DNA from: Typhlomys cinereus
Taxonomy: Eukaryota > Chordata > Mammalia > Rodentia > Platacanthomyidae
Direction: 5' to 3'
NCBI GenBank assembly: GCA_023101885.1
Contig: JALPQD010000075.1
Span: 6,266,630 to 6,330,629 of the forward strand
DNA: 64,000 bases
Numbering within the stretch: position 1 is the stretch's first letter; every line of letters begins with the position of its first letter. The notes beneath the pieces were generated by a model. That model made no database searches and had not been told where the DNA came from. It saw only the letters and a program-made list of their open reading frames with translations. This document shows positions 32,853-42,675 of this stretch, piece by piece. Made by a program: the position numbers and the translations under genes.

Positions 32853-34478
32853 CTAGGAGCCACCTATTAGGGAGTACATACGGCGCTTAATTTTCTGGGT
32901 TTGGGATACTTCACTTAATATAATTCTTTCTAATGACATCCATTTCCCAGCAAATTCCAGTAATTCATCATTTTTGATGGCTGAGTAGTACTCCATTGTA
33001 TAGATGTACCACAGTTTCCTTATCCACTCGTCAACTGTTGGACATTTAGGTTGATTCCATGACTTTGCTATTGTAAACAGTGCTGCTATGAACATGGTCG
33101 AGCTTGTGCTATCGAGGCGAACCTCTGCTGCTTGGGGGGTTATTCCCAAAAGTGGGATAGCAGGGTCATACGGCATTTCAATCTTTAATTTCTTTAAGAA
33201 TCTCCAGACGGCTCGCCAGAGTGGCTGTATGAGCCTGCATTCCCACCAACAATGTAGGAGAGTTCCCCTCTCCCCACATCCTCTCCAGCATTTGTCGTTG
33301 TTTGTACTGTGGATTTTTGCCATCCTGACCGGGGTGAGATGATATCTCAGGGAAGTTTTGATTTGCATTTCCCTGATGGCGAAGGAAGTGGAGCATTTTT
33401 TAAGATAATTGTTAGACATTTTAATTTCATCCCTGGTAAAGTTTCTTTGAAGTTCCAGGGCCCATTTTTTAATTGGGCCAGTGTTTTCCTTGGAGTTTAA
33501 TTTTCTAAGTTCTTTGTGCACTCTGGACAGTAGAGCTCTGTCAGATATGTGGTTAGTGAAGATTTTCTCCCATTCTGTGGGTTGCCTTTGAGCTCGTGCG
33601 ACAATCTCTTTATCTGAACAGAAGCTCTTTAATTTCACAAGATCCCAACTGTTGAGAGTTGGTAGCAGTGACTGTGCCATTGGATGTCTGTTTAGGAAGT
33701 GTTGGCCTAGCCCAATCAGCTCAAGGGAGTTCCCTATCCTTTCAACTATGGCTTTTAAAGTCTCTGGCCTGATATCAAGGTCCTTGATCCATTTGGAATT
33801 AAGTCTTGTACATGGTGACAAGTACGGGTCCAGCTTTAATCTTCTGCATGTGGAGATCCAGTTTTGCCAACACCATTTGTTGAAGATGCTGTTCTTTTTC
33901 CATTGGATTCTTTGGGCCCCTTTGTCAAAGACCAAGTGGCTGTAACTTTGTGGGCTTATATCTGGGTCTTCAATCCTTATCCATTGATCTGTGTGTCTAT
34001 TTTGGAGCCAGTACCAGGCTGTCTTTATAACTATGGATTTGTAGTATAGACTTAGGTTTGGTATGGTAATACCTCCAGCTGTGTTTTTGTTACTCAGGAT
34101 TGTTTTTGCTATCCTGGGTCTTTTGTGCCTCCATATGAACTTTGAGATTGTTTGGTCAACTTCTTTGAAGAATTGCTTTGGGATTTTGATTGGTATAGCA
34201 TTGAATCTGTATATTGCCTTTGGTAGGATGGTCATTTTTACAATGTTGATTCTGCCAATCCAGGAACAAGGGAGGTCTTTCCACCTTCTGGTGTCTTCTG
34301 CAATTTCTTTCTTTAGGGTTTTAAAGTTTTCATTGTAAAGGTCTTTTACCTCCTTAGTTAGGTTTATACCAAGGTATTTCATTTTTTTAGGGGTTATAGT
34401 AAATGGCATGGTTTCTCTCAAGGCTTTTTTCACTTCTTTCATTCTGGGCATATAGGAAGGCCTCTGATTTTTGCACAT
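32853..34478 (-). pseudogene. ORF2 part C: RT thumb and Cys-rich C-terminal domain
   Basis: 541-codon open segment, in the true ORF2 frame from about 34430 to the natural stop (TAG at 32853-32855). It covers the RT thumb ('[19 protein letters not shown]', '[12 protein letters not shown]') and the C-terminal zinc-knuckle-like '[18 protein letters not shown]' near residues 398-415. It ends 'YSLIGGS', close to the usual L1 ORF2 end. The first ~15 codons are out of the normal frame. Confidence 0.95.
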
Positions 34479-35418
34479 TTATTTTGTATCCTGCCACCCT
34501 GCTGAACTTCTCAATTAGTTCCAGGAGCTTCCTGGTGGAGTTTTTGGGATCACTCAGGTATAAGATCATGTCATCTGCAAATAGAGATAGCTTGACTTCT
34601 TCCTTTCCAATTTGAATCCCTCTTATGTCCCTTTCTTGTCTTATGGCTTCGGCTAAGACTTCAAGTACAATATTGAATAGAAGTGGTGAGAGTGGACAGC
34701 CTTGTCTTGTTCCTGATCGAAGTGGGAATGCTTCCAATTGTTCCCCATTGAGCATAATCTTTGCTGTGGGCTTGTTGTATACAGCTTTTATTATATTGAT
34801 AAAAGTTCCTTCCATTCCTACTGTCTCTAGCGTTTTGATCATAAAAGGCTGTTGGATCTTGTCAAAAGCTTTTTCTGCATCTATCGAGAGTATCATGTGG
34901 TCTTGGACTTTGGACTGGTTTACATGATGAATTACATTTATTGATTTGCGTATGTTGAACCAACCTTGTGTGCCGGGGATGAAGCCTACTTGGTCCCCAT
35001 GAATGATCTTTTTAATATGTTTTTGAATCCGATTTGCTAAGACTTTGTTGAGAATCTTTGCATCTGTGTTCATCAGGGAGATCGGCCTATAGTTTTCTTT
35101 TTTAAGTGAATCTTTATTAGGTTTTGGGATTAAAACGATATTAGCTTCATAGAAGGAATTTGGTAGTGTTCCTTCCTTTGCTATTTGGTGGAACAGTTTA
35201 AGGAGTATTGGTGTTATTAACTCCTTAAATGTCTTGTAGAACTCTGTGCTGAATCCATCTGGTCCAGGACATTTTTTGGTGGGAAGATTCGAGATTACTT
35301 CCTCAATTTCCTTATATGTTATAGGACTATTTAAGTAATTCACAACTTCCTGATTCAATTTAGGTAAGTTGTGTTTACTTAGAAATTCATCCATCTCTTT
35401 TGTGTTGTCAAACTTCAC
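34387..35418 (-). pseudogene. ORF2 part B: reverse transcriptase core
   Basis: 343-codon frame from the internal Met-Lys-Phe-Asp. It is the true ORF2 frame from about 35515 to 34430. RT motifs in order: '[10 protein letters not shown]' near the start, 'ILIPKPN'-type motif ('[10 protein letters not shown]'), '[15 protein letters not shown]', 'SIDAEKAFD', '[13 protein letters not shown]' and the catalytic 'FADD' at about residues 280-283. The catalytic aspartates are present. After 'QNERSEK' the frame is lost because of an extra base, and the last 15 residues are spurious. Confidence 0.95.
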
Positions 35419-35444
35419 AGAGTATAAGTTTTTGAAATATGATG

Positions 35445-36677
35445 TTATAATTCTCTGGATTTCTTGGGTATCCGTAGTGATAACTCCATGTTCATTTCTA
35501 ATTTTGTTAATTTGGGTTTCTCTCTCTTGCTTTTGGTTAGTTTAGCTAGGGGTGTATCAATCTTGTTGATTTTTTCAAAGAACCAGCTTTTCGATTTGTT
35601 GATTTTTTCTATCGTTTTCTTAGTCTCGATTTCAGATATTTCTCCCCTTATTTTGCTAATCTCTTCTCTTCTACTGCTTTTGGGATCAGATTGCTCTAGT
35701 TTCTCTAAAGCTTTAAGCTGCATTGTTAAGTTGTTTATTTCTGATGTTTCCATTTTTTTGATGTGGGCATTAAGAGCTATGAACTTACCTCTTAGAACAG
35801 CTTTCATTGTGTCCCAGAGATTTTGGTAAGTTGTATTTTCGTTATCATTCACTTTCAGGAAATCTTGAATTTCCTTTTTAATTTCTTCCTGAATCCAGTT
35901 CTCATTCAGCATCATAGTGTTAAGTTTCCAGGAGTTAGTGTATTTTCTCTTGTTTGATGTGTTGTGGATGTCCAGCTTTAGGCCGTGGTGGTCTGATAGG
36001 GCACAGGTTAGAATTTCAACTTTCTTGTACATGTGTAGATTCATTTTGTGGCCCAATATGTGATCTATTTTGGAGAAAGTTCCGTGTGCTGCTGAGAAAA
36101 ATGTGTATTCTTTGGTGCGTGGGTGAAAAGTTCGATAGAGATCTGTGAGGTCCATTTCTTTCAGGGTTTGATTAAGTTCCAAAGTGTCTCTGTTAAGCTT
36201 TTGACCTGTTGATCTATCCCATGTAGAGAGGGCGGTGTTGAAGTCCCCAAGAATTATCGTTTGGGGGTTGATTTCTTGCTTTAGACGCTGTAGGGTTTTC
36301 TTAATGAATGTGGAGGGGCCCGTATTGGGTGCATATATGTTCAGTATTGTGAAGTCTTCCTGGTGAATTGTACCTCTGACTAAAATGTAGTATCCATCCG
36401 TGTCTCTTATAATTTTTTTTGGTTTGAAATCCACTTTGTCTGATAGCATAATGGCTACCCCTGCCTGTTTTCTGCTTCCATTTGCTTGTAGAATTGTTGA
36501 CCAGCCTTTTATTTTTAGAGCGTGCCTATCTTTTGTGGTGAGATGGGTTTCCTGCAGGCAGCAGATTGATGGATTGTGATTTTTAATCCAAGTTTGTAAT
36601 CTGTGTCTCTTGATCGGTGAATTAAGTCCATTAACATTTAGTGTTATAATGGAGAAACTATTGTTAATTCCAGACAT
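35445..36677 (-). pseudogene. ORF2 part A: apurinic-like endonuclease domain
   Basis: 410-codon frame starting Met-Ser-Gly-Ile-Asn, 50 bp downstream of the ORF1 stop. It has the catalytic-site signatures of the L1 endonuclease: Asn14 in 'TLNVNGLNS', Glu43 in 'LQETHL', Asp and Asn in 'ILGDFN' (about residue 145) and the 'SDHHGL' box near residue 230. All are intact. The last 15 or so residues are out of frame because of the deletion near 35515. The start lacks the longer N-terminal extension found in mouse ORF2. Confidence 0.95.
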
Positions 36678-36727
36678 TTATTATGTTTAGTAGCTTTTAT
36701 AAGTATATTGCTTCGCTTTTAATGGTG

Positions 36728-37798
36728 TTATATTTGCCTTCTGTTCTCCTGGATATGCCTGTTTTTTTCTTCACGCTTGAGTATCATTTCTAGCAGTTTT
36801 TGAAGGCCTGGTTTGGTGGCCATGTATCCCTTAAAGTTGTCTTTGTGCTGGAAAATTTTTCTTTCTCCCTCGATCATGACTGATAGTTTTGCAGGGTAAA
36901 TCAGTCTGGGTTGACATTTTTGCTCATTCAATACTTGAAGTATGTCTCTCCAAGCTCTTCTTGCTTTTACTGTTTCGACTGAGAAGTCATTTGTTATTTT
37001 AATAGGTTTGCCTTTAAAAGTGACTTGTTTTTTCTCCCTTGAAGCTCTCAGCACCAGTTCTTTATCTTGAATGTGGAGTGTTTTAACTATTATTTGCCGC
37101 GGTGTGCTTCTAGTTTGGTCGTATCTGTTTGGGGTGCGGAATGCCTCTTGTATATGAATGGGCCTCTCTTTCTTTAGATGAGGAAAGTTTTCCTTGATGA
37201 TCGTTTGAAAAATTTCCTCAGGGGTGGTATTTTGAGATTCTTGCTCCGGTATTCCATGAATACGCATGTTAGGCTTCTTCAGGGTGTCCCATATTTCTTG
37301 GATATTTCTCTCAAGTATCTTTTTGGCTTTAACAACCTCTTCCATTGAGCTGGCTAGTACTCCCACTTTATCTTCAAGGTCTGAAATTCTGTTTTCTGCT
37401 TCATTAGTTCTGTTGATAAGACTCTCTGTGGCGTTCTGGGTTGAAGATAACTTGTCTTTTAGCTCAGTTTTAAACTCTGCTTGAGTTTGTTTTAACTGTT
37501 CTATGCCGCTTTTTGTTTCTTGCACTGTTTTTCTCAACTCCTCCAGATGTCTGTTGTGTTCCTCTTCAAAGCGATTGATTCGATTACGTAATTCCTCCCG
37601 GATTTCCTCTTTCATAGTATTGAACATGGTAATGATCATATTTTGAAAGTCGTTATCCTGGGTCAGGCTTTCTTGGCCTTTTTCCGCGGGTTTGTTCTTT
37701 TTGGAGTCTAACATTATGGGATTAATTTCTTCAGTGGGAGATTTGTTTACTTGAGTGTTGCTTCTCATGGATTTGCACTTTGACTTTGGCATTGTCAT
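36728..37798 (-). CDS. L1 ORF1 protein (RNA-binding nucleic-acid chaperone)
   Basis: Intact 356-codon frame. The protein binds L1 RNA as trimers and is needed for retrotransposition; it acts in cytoplasmic ribonucleoprotein particles. Seen in sequence: a basic N terminus (Met-Thr-Met-Pro-Lys-Ser-Lys), a long coiled-coil rich in Glu/Lys/Leu heptads (about residues 60-170), an RRM-like part from 'MRIHGIPEQ' (about 180-270), and a C-terminal domain with 'ARRAWRDILQVL' and 'IYPAKLSVMIEGERK'. Length fits rodent/human ORF1p (about 340-370). The first Met is taken as start; Met3 is possible. ORF2 begins 50 bp downstream on the same RNA. Expression would come from the monomer promoter at 37840-38585. 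Confidence 0.96.
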   Translation of the reverse strand: MTMPKSKCKSMRSNTQVNKSPTEEINPIMLDSKKNKPAEKGQESLTQDNDFQNMIITMFNTMKEEIREELRNRINRFEEEHNRHLEELRKTVQETKSGIEQLKQTQAEFKTELKDKLSSTQNATESLINRTNEAENRISDLEDKVGVLASSMEEVVKAKKILERNIQEIWDTLKKPNMRIHGIPEQESQNTTPEEIFQTIIKENFPHLKKERPIHIQEAFRTPNRYDQTRSTPRQIIVKTLHIQDKELVLRASREKKQVTFKGKPIKITNDFSVETVKARRAWRDILQVLNEQKCQPRLIYPAKLSVMIEGERKIFQHKDNFKGYMATKPGLQKLLEMILKREEKNRHIQENRRQI

Positions 37799-38585
37799 TT
37801 TAACTCTTAAGATCTCTCAATTTCACTAAACTGAATTATTTGGCCTGGGGTACTGGTGGGCGGGGCCTGAACGGGGACTTACCTAGGGAGCGGGGTGAGG
37901 CCCGGGTGGACCGCGTGCGTGTCCCGACTGGCGGAGCGGGGTGGGGCGAAAAGGGAGGATGGGCGCAGGGGGAGGTGCTCCTCGTTCCCTGGGCCCCCGC
38001 GCGGCTCCGGCTGGATGGCGGGAGTCGTAGCCGGGTCCCCGTGGGCTGACCTGGGGTCCTAGAGCGCGCGTTGAGGCCCGGCTGGATCTCGCCTACGCGT
38101 CCCGACCGGCGGAGCGGGGGTGGGGCGAAAGAGGGAGGCTGCGCGCGTCGGCGTGGAGCTATTTAACCCGAGGGCAGCTGGGGCGGGGCCCGGGCGCAGG
38201 GGGAGGTGCTCCTCGTTCCCTGGGCCCCCGCGCGGCTCCGGCTGGATGGCGGGAGTCGGAGCCGGGTCCCCGTGGGCTGACCTGGGGTCCTAGAGCGCGC
38301 GTTGAGGCCCGGCTGGATCTCGCCTAAGCGTCCCGACCGGCGGAGCGGGGGTGGGGCGAAAGAGGGAGGCTGCGCGCGTCGGCGTGGAGCTATTTAACCC
38401 GAGGGCAGCTGGGGCGGGGCCCGGGCGCAGGGGGAGGTGCTCCTCGTTCCCTGGGCCCCCGCGCGGCTCCGGCTGGATGGCGGGAGTCGGAGCCGGGTCC
38501 CCGTGGGCTGACCTGGGGTCCTAGAGCGCGCGTTGAGGCCCGGCTGGATCTCGCCTACGCGTCCCGACCGGCGGAGCGGGGGGTC
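37799..38585 (-). promoter_or_regulatory. L1 5' UTR: 231-bp GC-rich promoter monomers
   Basis: Two full monomers (38355-38585 and 38124-38354) differ visibly at one base (38558 region, 'cctacgcg' versus 'cctaagcg'). A third copy (about 37947-38123) lacks 54 bp, and a unique CpG-rich linker leads to ORF1. Each full monomer has, on the sense (minus) strand, a TATA-like 'ggttaaatag' (38161-38167 and 38392-38398 on +), GC boxes and a YY1-like core (ATGGCGG on + at 38015, 38246 and 38477). The region is the only CpG-island-like DNA in the window. Tandem monomer promoters are known from mouse and rat L1, but this sequence is not the murine A, F or Tf monomer. Confidence 0.9.
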
Positions 38586-38601
38586 CAGCACACATTTTTC
38601 T
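38586..38601. repeat. Target-site duplication, right copy, of the full-length L1
   Basis: 'cagcacacatttttct', identical to 31849-31864. The pre-insertion site reads as a T-rich/A junction ('tttttct' then 'acag'), close to the L1 endonuclease preference. Three bases (38583-38585, 'gtc') between monomer and duplication may be untemplated additions at the L1 5' end. Confidence 0.9.
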
Positions 38602-39481
38602 ACAGAGAGAATAGAAAGATAACGCAGATGTTCTTTTAGCATGGTGGATATAAAATTAATTTTTGGTACTGAAGATTTAAAAAAAAGTGTAAATTTCAAC
38701 TCAACACTGATCATATGATAGAAAATTTAGAGCAATTGTTGAAATTTCGGAAACTTTTGTCATAACTGTTAAGATTCCAGGGCATTTCATTTTGCCTGTA
38801 CCTGAATTAAGTGCAAGTATTCATGAACTGACAACAGGTGTTAAGCATTTCCATTCACTAATGGATTCTTACAATGAAATTCCTGAGCTTTGCCAAAATT
38901 TAAAGCAATTTAAAGATTTTTTTCAATTTAGAAATCTTAATTTAATTTCAGCTTTAGCATCAGGGAGCACTGTGCTCTGATACACAATGAAAGAGTCTGA
39001 GGCTTTTATAAACAGAGAAAGGCTGAAGAAAGCAGAAACAAACAAAAACAAATGGATCTTTTCGGAGTCAGGGAGACTACCCAGGGCAGTTACGCGAGAG
39101 CACTTCAGACTGGTTGGCTTACATAAGGATCAAATCAGCACTTCCTTGTCTCACACTAACATCCTCAGAAACCCCTATTACCTCTAATCTTAATTTCTCA
39201 GAAGTACAGCAGCTTAGTTTCAACTTGGTGCCATGGAGTGTCAGTGTGACCCTTCTGTCTTTTAGCTTGAGACCCAGTACAGGAAATTTCCTCTGGAATG
39301 GCGGTCTCTACAATTCTCATTTTTCATTGATGTAGTTGTACATTTCATTGATGCAGCTGATTTGTTTCAAATCAACAGGGCGTCTAAATTTTATCCTTCA
39401 TATATCCTTAAGTTTCTTGCACTTCATTGACCAACTTCTTAATATTTTGTTTGTTATATTCACTCAGAATTTGTTCATTTA
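38602..39481. other. Unannotated spacer right of the L1
   Basis: AT-rich, no supported gene. This is the continuation of the sequence interrupted at 31848. Confidence 0.4.
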
Positions 39482-39745
39482 GATGAATTACTTTCTCTGT
39501 GTGTGTGTGCGTGTGTGTGTGCGCGTGCGCGTGTGTGTAGAAGACGACACTGTAGGTACCTGTGGAGGCCCAAGGATGACTTCAGGAATCATTCTGGATT
39601 GCTCTACCTCCTTCGTGCTTTGCTGTAGGGTTTTCCAGACTCCTGTCATTTCTGTCCCTCGCTTTTTATATGGGATTTGGGATCAGAACTAGGTGCTTCT
39701 GCTTGTGAGGCAAAGGCTTAACCCCTGAGCCTTGATGAGTTACTT
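39482..39745 (-). mobile_element. tRNA-headed SINE with target duplication
   Basis: Minus-strand copy: GT/GC-rich tail (39500-39538), body 'ctgtggaggcccaaggatga' and 'ttctggattgctctacctcc', head 'cttgtgaggcaaaggcttaa' then 'cccctgagcc'. 'atgaattacttt' at the left and 'atgagttacttt' at the right (one mismatch) are the target duplication. Confidence 0.85.
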
Positions 39746-40990
39746 TTTGAATGCTCTGAAAATTACCTAAATTTCAACTCTATTTAGGAATAATTTCCAT
39801 TCATTTTTTGTGCCTTGCCCACAATCTCTTAATTCCATCCAAGGGAAGTTTGACAAAAAAGGGCACATTTCAAATGCATTTAAATCAATACTTGTTATAA
39901 TGTTTCTGCTTTGTAAATTGCAGATAAAAAAGCATGCTTGAAATTTTACCAGTCCCATCAAAAAAGGAGATCTCGCAGCATAGTGCACACTGAAGAAAGC
40001 TTCCTCCATTAGCCTCTGTGTCCATACTTGTTGGAAGTCCCTCTTTCTGCCTGCACAGCTGGGCACTAGAGGACACACCTGTGGTCCTGTGATCTTCAGA
40101 TCTCCCTGCTATGGGTGGATACATTGTATTGTGGGGACATTCCTAGATATCTTCCTACATTAGGATAAGTGGTAATATCCACATACTCAAAGATCCAGTT
40201 TACCCATCCTTTTACTGGATTCCAAGTGGTCAACAGTCGTCACACAAAAGGTTTCTTGTTGCTCAAGGTTCTTGCTTTTGTAAATTCTGTAACCTAGAAA
40301 CATATGGGCTTGTCGTTAGGGGCCCCTCAAGAAAGCTGGAGTGGACATTTTGTTGTGGCATCGGGCGGGCTGGAAGAGGTCCATCTGATAAAGGTGGGAA
40401 GTTCAAGACTCGTTGATTTTTATAATCAGTCTCTTCTTGATGCCTCTTTTTTTCTTTCTTTTTATACTTGCTTTTTAATCTATGTGCCAGGCACAGGGAG
40501 GCAATAAGAAAAATAAAGACTTTGGGTGGGGAAAGCCAGTTCTTATCCCATTTTACAGAGGCTGCTTTCACAGCCCAAGGCACCAGTTGTGGTGGACATG
40601 ACCCTTGCAACAGCAGAATAGGGTTGTGAAAGTAATGAGCCAGATTGAGATAATGAGCAGGTTATTTGTAACACTTGGCTTTTCGGCAAAAAGACAAACT
40701 TCCTGATTATATATCATGAAGTGGGTTTTGGCATGTAATTCAAAATTCCAAAGAATCAACAAATCCTTCACTGACCGTGACTTGTTTACGCCGACAAGCT
40801 TTTCTTTTCTTTTCTTTTCCCTTATTAATATTTTAGAGTAAAACTAATGGATCTTGTTAGACATTTCCATATGTATATATCATTATACTTTGCTTATTTT
40901 TACCTTAATTATACTTCCTGCTGGTCCCATTGTCCCTCAAAGAGTAAATAGTATCCCTTCTGCTTCCACTCAGGTAGATAGATTTAAATG
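39746..40990. other. Unannotated unique sequence
   Basis: No supported gene. Frames on the minus strand (39767-40124, 40263-40610) are up to 115 codons and carry no recognisable domain. A TTTTC pentamer run occurs at 40799-40819. Confidence 0.4.
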
Positions 40991-40995
40991 TACAA

Positions 40996-41271
40996 TTAAG
41001 ATGGCTCAGGAGTTAAAACTCTGACTTGCAAACAGAAGGTCCTGAGTTTGGATCCCAGGTCCCACATAAAAACACCAGGTGGAGGGCCCTGCACTTCTGG
41101 TCCTAAGTGGGTGAAGCCTGGGGAAATCCTAGAGGGAAGCAAAAATGAGACAGAAGTAATCCAGGATGATTCCTCAAGTCGCCTTTGGTCCTCCACAGAC
41201 ATATATACACAGACACACACACATAAATAAATGAATGAATGAATGAATGAATGAATGAATGAATGAATGAA

Positions 41272-41302
<31 letters not shown>

Positions 41303-41303
41303 A
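40996..41303 (+). mobile_element. tRNA-headed SINE with expanded tail
   Basis: Head 'aagatggctcaggagttaaa' to 'ggtcctgagtttggatccca', body 'ccctgcacttctggtcctaa', 'ggatgattcctcaagtcgcc', then CA and a long tetranucleotide tail (41221-41303). The tail is (AAAT)n with an internal (GAAT)n expansion, so the SINE tail has seeded a microsatellite. Confidence 0.88.
41222..41303. repeat. (AAAT)n(GAAT)n(AAAT)n microsatellite
   Basis: About ten GAAT units at 41230-41270 flanked by AAAT units. It is the tail of the SINE at 40996. Confidence 0.95.
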
Positions 41304-41481
41304 AAGTAGGTAAAGTTTAAACAAGAAACAATAAAAAAAGAGAGAGAAGATATGTGATACTTATCTTTCTTCTTGGATTTTTTCCTCCCCTTAAATGGAC
41401 CCCTTCCATTTTCACGCCATATATATGAGTTTTTATATATTTTCATTTTCATGTTATATATATGGGCTTTTTGTATGTTTG

Positions 41482-41630
41482 CTTTTGAGACAGCATCTCT
41501 CTCACTATATAGCCCTGGCTGGCCTGGAATTCACTATGTAGATCAAGTTAACTCAGACTTGTGGTGATTCTTCAGTTTACCTCCTGAGTATTGGAATATA
41601 GGCACGTAGCCATGATTGGCTTTCATACAT
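41482..41630 (-). mobile_element. B1 SINE
   Basis: 'tttgagacagcatctctctc', 'agccctggctggcctggaat' and 'tcactatgtagatcaagtta' are the reverse text of 7SL-derived B1. 'ctcctgagtattggaatata' and 'ggcacgtagccatg' complete its 5' end. Several substitutions from consensus. Confidence 0.85.
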
Positions 41631-42210
41631 TGGCATATATGAGAGTACGTGTGATACTTTGTTTTTTTGTTTTTTGTTTTTTTTTAGTTTAGCTGATTTT
41701 GCTGATGCTTTTCAGTTCTGAATATTTTCCTGAAAATGATGTAATTTCTTTCTTCCTTGTGAAGATGTTTCTTTACATTTTGATGTATAAAATCAAAATT
41801 ATCTGAATGATGAATTTCAAAGGATCCCGATATGAAATAATACAGAAGAAACTGAACTTTGGTATAAGAACTTAAAAAACAGAATTAATAAAATGATTAT
41901 TACTGAATTCTTCCATGTTCCATCAGTGAGTAGTAGCTTTTGCAAAGGGATATCAAAATTCAAATAAAAAATTCATTTTCATACACAGGAAAGCTTTGGC
42001 AAGTTTGAATTGGTCAGAAGTTATTGGATGTCCATAGCCTGCATTTCCAGATTAACTTCTAAGTTTTATTATATTTTAACTGTTGTAGAACTCTATGACT
42101 GAGCAAGTCAATAATAATGCAAATAATTCCAGACCAGAGAATTCCAGATCATGTCCAGTAGTATGATACAATTAGTTGTTTGTCTCAGTAGAACTGACAG
42201 ATTTTGCATT
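41631..42210. other. Unannotated AT-rich spacer
   Basis: AT-rich; nothing coding or clearly repetitive seen apart from a T-rich run at 41662-41686. Confidence 0.4.
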
Positions 42211-42532
42211 TGTTTGTAAATTTTTTAAAAAATTTTAAATTATTATAATTTATTCAACTGTGCGCATGTGCGCGCGCGTGTGTACGTCTGTGTGTGTGTG
42301 TGTGTGTATGTAGAACCACGGACGAACTCGTGAACCACCATGGACGCCTCCACCTCCTTCTGCCCCGGGATTCACAGGCTCCGCCCTACCAGGACCAGAA
42401 GCGCAGGCTGCCCCCGCTTCCGCCTGGCATCTATACGTGGGATCTGGGATCCGAACTCAGGACCTTCCGCCTGCAAGGCGGAGGCTTAACCCCTGAGCCA
42501 CCTCTCCAGCCCCCTGTTTGTAAATTTTTTAA
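42211..42532 (-). mobile_element. Young tRNA-headed SINE with perfect 18-bp target duplication
   Basis: The element (42229-42514) is flanked by identical 'tgtttgtaaattttttaa' at 42211-42228 and 42515-42532. From right to left: head 'ggggctggagaggtggctca' (as reverse complement), CpG-rich body ('cctccgccttgcaggcgg' type pairing, 'caggctccgccctaccagg') and a TG/CG tail (42254-42310). It keeps many CpGs and the longest target duplication among the SINEs here, so it is the best local representative of the family. Confidence 0.93.
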
Positions 42533-42675
42533 TTCATTGCAATATTTCTAGCCAGAATCTTATGATTTCTATAAATGATGAAATCACTGATTTTTTAGTG
42601 ATTATGGCTAACAGCAAGGATTAGGGAGGCCATTGGGATCTGTGTCCCTTGGGAATCATTGGACTATTTTAATTC

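Larger units (their letters stand above)
32853..36677 (-). pseudogene. L1 ORF2 (endonuclease/reverse transcriptase), two frameshifts
   Basis: ORF2 makes the endonuclease and reverse transcriptase that nick target DNA and copy L1 RNA in place. Read from 36677 leftward, three overlapping frames together cover about 1,270 codons, the normal ORF2 length. The first break is near 35515, where one base is missing in an A/C run. The second is at 34425-34430, where a run of six T (+ strand) has five in the related copy at 46010-46014. No in-frame stop mutation is seen elsewhere, so the protein is lost by only two 1-base changes, both in or beside homopolymers. Sequencing or assembly error is a serious alternative. 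Confidence 0.93.
31865..38585 (-). mobile_element. Full-length LINE-1 retrotransposon, nearly intact
   Basis: About 6.7 kb. From its 5' end (right) to its 3' end (left): CpG-rich 5' UTR with 231-bp monomers, ORF1, a 50-bp spacer, ORF2, a 3' UTR with a G-rich tract (on the minus strand), an AATAAA signal and a poly(A) of about 30 (T run at 31864-31895). A perfect 16-bp target duplication flanks it. ORF1 is intact, and ORF2 is interrupted only by two single-base frameshifts. Family knowledge: such elements copy themselves via ORF1/ORF2 ribonucleoprotein. As read here, this copy would not make full-length ORF2. Its intact structure and near-identical monomers mark it as young. Confidence 0.97.

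Noticed and set aside
33088..34927. Plus-strand frames of 60-100 codons inside the L1
   Set aside because: Antisense shadows of ORF2.
35464..36148. 121- and 64-codon plus frames
   Set aside because: Antisense shadows of the ORF2 endonuclease region.
37840..38049. 69-codon plus frame, and 106-codon minus frame at 38394-38714, in GC-rich DNA
   Set aside because: They lie in the L1 promoter monomers; the GC-rich composition and repeat structure explain the open frames.
37840..38585. CpG island of a host gene promoter
   Set aside because: The CpG-rich DNA is the 5' UTR of the L1, bounded by its target duplication and directly upstream of ORF1.
41222..41303. CRISPR-like regular repeat
   Set aside because: Tetranucleotide microsatellite in a SINE tail; no spacers, and the genome is mammalian.
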